Source: an uncultured beta proteobacterium
GTDB lineage: Bacteria; Pseudomonadota; Gammaproteobacteria; Burkholderiales; Burkholderiaceae
Reading direction: 5' to 3'
DNA: 9,383 bases
Assembly (NCBI GenBank): GCA_903944255.1
Contig: CAJARE010000334.1
Location: 1 to 9,383 of the forward strand
This document shows, piece by piece, positions 5,901-9,383 of this stretch. Made by a program: the position numbers and the translations under genes. Within the stretch, counting starts at the first letter, position 1. Each line of letters begins with the position of its first letter. The notes under the pieces were generated by a model. That model did not search any database, had not been told where the DNA came from, and saw only the letters and a list, made by a program, of their open reading frames with translations.

Positions 5901-6000
5901 TGGCCCCTCCTGCTGGGCGTCCACTATTTTTGTCGAATTCTCTTATTCCTATACACTGACGAATACTATAAAAATAACATCTAAGTGCAAAGGCATAGCT
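5901..6000. promoter_or_regulatory. Divergent promoter region for porin and small outer-membrane protein
   Basis: About 100 bp of AT-rich sequence separate the leader of the porin from the TTG of the divergent gene. Promoters for both must lie here. TATAAA (5967-5972 region, plus strand) and TATAGT on the opposite strand overlap the same A/T run, and TTGCAC stands 14-16 nt before the minus-strand hexamer. None forms a convincing full promoter, so the assignment is tentative. Confidence 0.3.
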
Positions 6001-6702
6001 TTGAAATCCTATATAAGGTTAATTTTGCTATTAACAGGTTCTTGGCTTAGCTTTACAGCACATTCTCAGTCGCGTTTTGAGGATAGCTTTACCCAAATGG
6101 GCGTAGGCTACGAAGTCTTAAAGTATTCCTTTACAGGAGGCACCATAACGGAAGGCGATTTTAAAGGGGTTCCTTACAGCGCTACTGCACCTAATGTAAA
6201 TAGCCTAACCTTTTCAGCCGCTACAGGATACAGTTTTTTACTACACCCAAATTTTTTATTAGGCTTAGGGGCTGAATATAACTTGATCGATTCTAAAAGT
6301 TCCAGCTATACGATTTCTGCTGCTGGACAAAGTGGAGGTAGCCAGTTTCAACAAGGGAGTGCTACGAATTGGGTTTCGGCTATCAAGAATCAAGATTACA
6401 GCGTGTTTGTAGCCCCTGGATATCCTATTGGACTTGATAAATTGGTATTTGCAAAGCTAGGCTATGCGAGTACGCGAATGTATTCAGGCGATGGTGAATA
6501 CGATATGGTGAGAGGCCCCTTAGTTGGGCTTGGCTATAAACAAGTGATTGCAGATTTTGATTGGATTATTAAGGGCTATATCTATGGGTTTGCCGAGGCA
6601 AACTATATTAAATATGGCAATGTTTATACAAATGGTGCTACTGGCTCTTATGCAGCAAGTGCAACGAATGTTCGCGTAGGTTTAGGCTTTCTTTGGAAGT
6701 GA
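6001..6702 (+). CDS. Small outer-membrane beta-barrel protein, unknown function
   Basis: A 233-aa secreted protein. The N-terminus is a Sec signal peptide with K2 and R6, a hydrophobic core (LILLLTGSWLSF) and a likely cut after AHS at residue 22 (before QSRFEDS). The mature part alternates aromatic/hydrophobic and polar residues in strands typical of an 8- to 10-stranded barrel, for example LGLGAEYNLI, YSVFVAPGYPIGL, LVFAKLGYAST, PLVGLGYKQV and NVRVGLGFLW. Glycine-aromatic pairs (GYS, GYE, GYK, GLGY) are frequent, as in OmpX/OmpW/opacity-like proteins. I do not recognise a specific family. The last residues are FLWK, not ending in phenylalanine, which is slightly unusual. The start is TTG at 6001: AAGG lies 7 nt upstream and no ATG or GTG in frame precedes the signal peptide. 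It is transcribed divergently from the porin. Outer-membrane location is likely; function is unknown. Confidence 0.8.
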   Translation: MKSYIRLILLLTGSWLSFTAHSQSRFEDSFTQMGVGYEVLKYSFTGGTITEGDFKGVPYSATAPNVNSLTFSAATGYSFLLHPNFLLGLGAEYNLIDSKSSSYTISAAGQSGGSQFQQGSATNWVSAIKNQDYSVFVAPGYPIGLDKLVFAKLGYASTRMYSGDGEYDMVRGPLVGLGYKQVIADFDWIIKGYIYGFAEANYIKYGNVYTNGATGSYAASATNVRVGLGFLWK

Positions 6703-6872
6703 TGGCTTGGTATTTTAATTAATACAGAATTCCTTGCTTGCTTCAAAGCGCATACAGTATTGCTCAAATTGATAGGTGGAGATGATGGGGAGCTCATGAA
6801 CTGGCCTGCTTGGTTTAGCAGCCATCGCGCTCTAAACGAGCATTACTTTAAGTAAGAGATAGATTGCTGGCA
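6703..6872. other. Spacer between convergent outer-membrane and PLP-lyase genes
   Basis: This 170-bp stretch holds weak inverted repeats only, such as GTATT/AATAC around an AT-rich core just after the outer-membrane gene, GTTTAG/CTAAAC with a 13-nt loop near 6812-6836, and TTACTT/AAGTAA at 6843-6855. None has a proper T-run, so no confident terminator can be called for either gene. Confidence 0.4.
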
Positions 6873-8015
6873 TCACAGTTTTGCACAATGCTCAATGATA
6901 TTAAGAGCTTGTTCAAGCCTACTCTTTTGTGTTCCAAAGTTCAACCTGACAAATTGCTCGCGATTGAATTGGCTGCCAGGAGAAGTGGCAAGACCATGGT
7001 CTAAGAATAATTGGTAGGGATTGTGATGATGAAGGTTTGTGCAATCAATCCACGCTAGATAGCTGCCTTCCATTTTGCATATACTTAATCCGTCAATACT
7101 TTTAATTTTTTCCTGAACTAAATCTCGGTTGCCTCTTAAGTATTGAATTAACTCTTGCCTCCAAGGTTCGCCTTCTTGGATTGCTGCCATTGTTGCGGTA
7201 TATGCGAGTAGAGATGGCGGCGCAATGGTTTGGTGAAGTCCAACCTGAATGGCTTTTTGTAGTAAGGGATTTTCAGCTACAGCCCATGCAAGACCAATTC
7301 CAGGAAAGTTAAAAGTTTTATTTAAAGACATTAAGGTAATGGTCTTCTCAGAAATGTCTTTGCTGATGCTGGCCAATGGGATATGTTTTTTATTTTCATC
7401 GAGCACAAGTCCTGCATGGATTTCATCAGAGCAAATCCATAAATCATGCTCAACACAAAAATTTCCAAACTCTTTGAGCTCTTCTCGAGTGAAAACAGTA
7501 GAGCCAGGATTTTGAGGGTTACAGAACAAGGCTAATGTTGTTTTATCAGTAATCAGGTTTGATAATTCATTGCGTGGTGGCAATACCCAACGACCATCTT
7601 TGAGTTCAAGAGACATTTCCTGAAATTGTCTATTGGCGCTGGAGCAAGCAAGGCGTAAGTGATGGTAGATCGGGTTGGGAACCAGAACACTTTCATCGTT
7701 ATTGGTGAGCTGCTGGACAGTTGTATACAGTCCAGAGACAACACTGGGCAGAATGACGATCCAATCTGGATTCACTTGCCATTGATATTGCTCTTTTAGG
7801 TAGTCCGCGATCATCGCGTTCATTTGATGGGGGCTATGGGTGTAGCCATAAATTCCCTGCTGCACTCTATTGCTCACGGCCTCAATGACACAAGGCGGAG
7901 ATTTAAAGTCCATATCAGCTACCCATAAAGGCAGCACCTCTTTACTATCAAAGCTGTCCCAGCGAATAGAATCCGTACCTAGTCTATTGGTGGGGGTATC
8001 AAAATCAAATACCAT
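6873..8015 (-). CDS. MalY/PatB-family PLP-dependent C-S lyase, candidate ergothioneine lyase (EgtE role)
   Basis: A 380-aa fold-type I PLP enzyme of the MalY/PatB group, whose known members cleave the C-S bond of cystathionine and related cysteine conjugates by beta-elimination. Counting from the ATG at 8015, the PLP lysine is K233 (SLNKTFNFPG), with N166 (CNPQNPGS), D197 and the adjacent EIH (CSDEIHAG), Y117 (PNPIYHHL) and the carboxylate-binding R357 (VRLNFGT). The family N-terminus is present (NRLGTDSIRWD, then LPLWVADMDF). An in-frame TTG three codons earlier is possible, but ATG has an AAGG 10 nt upstream and fits family starts. It overlaps the egtB stop by 11 nt, so translation is coupled. 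The context suggests that it releases ergothioneine from hercynylcysteine sulfoxide, the step done in mycobacteria by EgtE, a NifS-like enzyme of a different PLP subgroup. That role is inferred from position; cystathionine beta-lyase remains the alternative. Confidence 0.92.
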   Translation of the reverse strand: MVFDFDTPTNRLGTDSIRWDSFDSKEVLPLWVADMDFKSPPCVIEAVSNRVQQGIYGYTHSPHQMNAMIADYLKEQYQWQVNPDWIVILPSVVSGLYTTVQQLTNNDESVLVPNPIYHHLRLACSSANRQFQEMSLELKDGRWVLPPRNELSNLITDKTTLALFCNPQNPGSTVFTREELKEFGNFCVEHDLWICSDEIHAGLVLDENKKHIPLASISKDISEKTITLMSLNKTFNFPGIGLAWAVAENPLLQKAIQVGLHQTIAPPSLLAYTATMAAIQEGEPWRQELIQYLRGNRDLVQEKIKSIDGLSICKMEGSYLAWIDCTNLHHHNPYQLFLDHGLATSPGSQFNREQFVRLNFGTQKSRLEQALNIIEHCAKL

Positions 8016-9243
8016 CTTTAGCAAGCCTTAATCCTGTCATTTGCCAACGTGCGTGGGTAGGGAAAAAATTGCGGTAAGTGACTCTGGAATGTCCTGCAGG
8101 CGTATATGCAGAGCTTCCTCTAAGAACCATTTGATTGACCATAAACTTACCGTTGTATTCACCTGCAATACCACCCCAGGGTTGATAACCTGGATAGGGG
8201 TTGTAGTTACTGCTAGTCCATTGCCAGACTTTTCCAAAAAGATCATTACTTCCCTCGGTATTCGTTTTGGCAAAAGCCTCCCATTCAAATTCAGTTGGTA
8301 GACGTGCTCCAGCAAACCCAGCTAGGTTTTGACTAGCCCAGCGCGAAAAGGCATCCGCTTCAAAATAGCTAATGTTCGATACTGGAGCATGCATATCGAG
8401 CGGTAAGTTGCCATCAAGCGAAAAGCGCAAAAGTTGATTTTGAGCATCCTTGTTCCAATAGAGTGGGGCAGAAATCTTTTCTATCTCTAGCCATGCCCAG
8501 CCTGCATCTAGCCACCAATGGAAATTTTGATATCCACCATCTTCAATGAATTGAAGCCACTCTGCATTGCTCACTAATCGATTACCGATTGAATGAGTCT
8601 GGTTAAGAGCATGATGTTTAGGGCCTTCATTGTCAAAATGAAATCCATTGCCTTCAAAGCCAGCCTCTACTAAACCGCTAACACCTTTCATCCATTGAAA
8701 TGGCTTCTCGGATGAAGATATAGAGTGACTTTGAGGAGCGTAAGCTGGGAAAAGTGAGTTGTTCGAGAAGAGGTGGTGAATGTCCGTTAGCAATAATTCT
8801 TGATGTTGCTGTTCATGGTTGATACCAAGCTCTATTAGCGATAGAAGTTCTGTGGAGAATTGTTCTTTAATGAGTTTGGCAACCCGATCTTCAATATTTT
8901 TACGCCATTCAAGTACCTCTACCAAGGAAGGTCGTGTTAAGAGGCCCCGTTTGCTGCGTGGATGTTTATCTCCGATTCCGTTGTAGTAGCTATTAAATAA
9001 AAACGCAAACTCAGAATTCCAATAAGTGAAGTTAGCTTCAAAAGGCTTGAGAACCATGACTTCATAAAACCAAGTGACATGGGCTAGATGCCATTTAGCG
9101 GGACTAGCATCTTCCATAGACTGGGCTTGACAGTCTTCTGCACTCAGATTGAGGGTGAGATCTGTTGAGTACTTTCTAGATAGATGAAATTGTTCTAGCA
9201 ATTCATCAGCTGAAAGTGATTGAAATGAAGTTTTATTGAGCAT
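8005..9243 (-). CDS. egtB: Ergothioneine biosynthesis sulfoxide synthase EgtB
   Basis: A 412-aa non-heme iron enzyme that joins hercynine to a thiol with O2, forming a sulfoxide. Residues 10-165 are a DinB-like helical domain supplying the iron ligands: H55 (WHLAHVTW), H143 and H147 (NHEQQHQELLLTDI). Residues 185-410 are the FGE-sulfatase (formylglycine-generating-enzyme-like) domain, ending with the EgtB signature TYRNFFPTHARWQMTGLRLA. The segment FNSYYNGIG places a tyrosine pair (Y86-Y87) where, from memory, the cysteine-using enzyme of Chloracidobacterium thermophilum has Tyr93/Tyr94. No gamma-glutamylcysteine ligase (EgtA) or amidohydrolase (EgtC) gene is visible here, which also favours free cysteine as the thiol; this is inference. 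There is no C-terminal methyltransferase domain, so it is not OvoA. The ATG at 9243 overlaps the egtD stop by 11 nt and lacks a strong ribosome site, which suggests coupled translation. Confidence 0.95.
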   Translation of the reverse strand: MLNKTSFQSLSADELLEQFHLSRKYSTDLTLNLSAEDCQAQSMEDASPAKWHLAHVTWFYEVMVLKPFEANFTYWNSEFAFLFNSYYNGIGDKHPRSKRGLLTRPSLVEVLEWRKNIEDRVAKLIKEQFSTELLSLIELGINHEQQHQELLLTDIHHLFSNNSLFPAYAPQSHSISSSEKPFQWMKGVSGLVEAGFEGNGFHFDNEGPKHHALNQTHSIGNRLVSNAEWLQFIEDGGYQNFHWWLDAGWAWLEIEKISAPLYWNKDAQNQLLRFSLDGNLPLDMHAPVSNISYFEADAFSRWASQNLAGFAGARLPTEFEWEAFAKTNTEGSNDLFGKVWQWTSSNYNPYPGYQPWGGIAGEYNGKFMVNQMVLRGSSAYTPAGHSRVTYRNFFPTHARWQMTGLRLAKDGI

Positions 9244-9383
9244 AGATCACTGCAAAATAGTCTTTTGGATCTTTCCATATTTGGGTCTTTTCAAAGCCCG
9301 CATTTTTCAATAATTGCGTGATAGATTCAATAGTGTACTTGTGAGAATTCTCAGTGTGAATCAGCTCACCCCTTTTAAATACC
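9233..9383 (-). CDS. egtD: Histidine N-alpha-methyltransferase EgtD, C-terminal fragment at window edge
   Basis: Only the last 49 residues are visible; the gene continues beyond the right edge. The fragment reads RGELIHTENSHKYT, then LLKNAGFEKTQIWKDPKDYF and a short tail to TAA at 9235-9233. TENSHKYT carries the glutamate and serine, two residues apart, that correspond to E282 and S284 of mycobacterial EgtD, which hold the histidine substrate. The W.D...YF.V.Y ending is typical of the family. EgtD trimethylates histidine with S-adenosylmethionine to give hercynine, the substrate of EgtB, whose gene starts inside this gene's last codons. The fragment is short, but motif and context together make the call secure. 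Confidence 0.93.
   Translation of the reverse strand, partial: VFKRGELIHTENSHKYTIESITQLLKNAGFEKTQIWKDPKDYFAVIYAQ

Noticed and set aside
6796..6855. 19-codon plus-strand ORF (MNWPAWFSSHRALNEHYFK) between the convergent genes
   Set aside because: The GGGGAG before it is only 3 nt from the ATG, and there is no promoter or domain; chance is the simpler explanation.
8016..8024. TTG start three codons upstream of the PLP-lyase ATG
   Set aside because: The AAGG would be only 1 nt from this TTG, and MalY-family proteins begin close to the ATG chosen.
8037..8315. Two long ORFs of about 90 codons in both directions within the egtB 3' end
   Set aside because: Both overlap the conserved C-terminal FGE domain of EgtB and have no recognisable features; shadow frames.
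1..9383. CRISPR arrays, tRNA or rRNA genes, phage or toxin-antitoxin modules
   Set aside because: No regularly spaced repeats, no cloverleaf or rRNA-like sequence and no matching protein motifs were seen on either strand.

Overview
The window looks like a chromosomal segment of a Gram-negative betaproteobacterium, most likely a Polynucleobacter-like freshwater Burkholderiaceae. This is an inference. It rests on the modest GC content, a Burkholderiales-type general porin, compact operons with short gene overlaps, and a gene set common in surface-water bacteria (BLUF photosensor, ergothioneine genes, AlkB). I see no insertion sequence, prophage, CRISPR array, rRNA or tRNA. All ten genes look intact apart from the two cut by the window edges.

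Layout. (1) Bases 1-1361, minus strand: alkB-type dealkylation dioxygenase overlapping a renalase-like FAD oxidoreductase that runs off the left edge. (2) Bases 1508-3401, plus strand: a DnaQ-type exonuclease fused to a UvrC/Cho-type GIY-YIG nuclease, then a single-domain BLUF blue-light sensor. (3) Bases 3610-5847, minus strand: a Tat-exported beta-carbonic anhydrase, and upstream of it a trimeric porin whose signal peptide can only be read from an ATT start codon. (4) Bases 6001-6702, plus strand: a small outer-membrane beta-barrel protein, divergent from the porin and starting with TTG. (5) Bases 6873-9383, minus strand: an egtD-egtB-PLP lyase operon in which both junctions overlap by exactly 11 nt.

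How the genes fit together. The right end reads as a compact three-gene ergothioneine pathway: EgtD methylates histidine to hercynine, EgtB forms the C-S bond and sulfoxide, and a MalY/PatB-type beta C-S lyase occupies the place of the EgtE lyase. The left half combines alkylation repair (AlkB), a putative nucleotide-excision nuclease (DnaQ-GIY-YIG) and a blue-light sensor. Together they suggest a segment rich in defence against light, oxidation and DNA damage, although no shared regulator is visible. The middle is envelope-related: two outer-membrane proteins and a periplasmic carbonic anhydrase.

The observations most worth checking are the ATT start of the porin with an SD-preceded overlapping upstream ORF, the MalY-type enzyme as a candidate replacement for EgtE, a UvrC-like four-cysteine (Fe-S) pattern in the fused nuclease, and the 297-bp carbonic anhydrase leader with alternative hairpins and a strong SD in front of a very short ORF.
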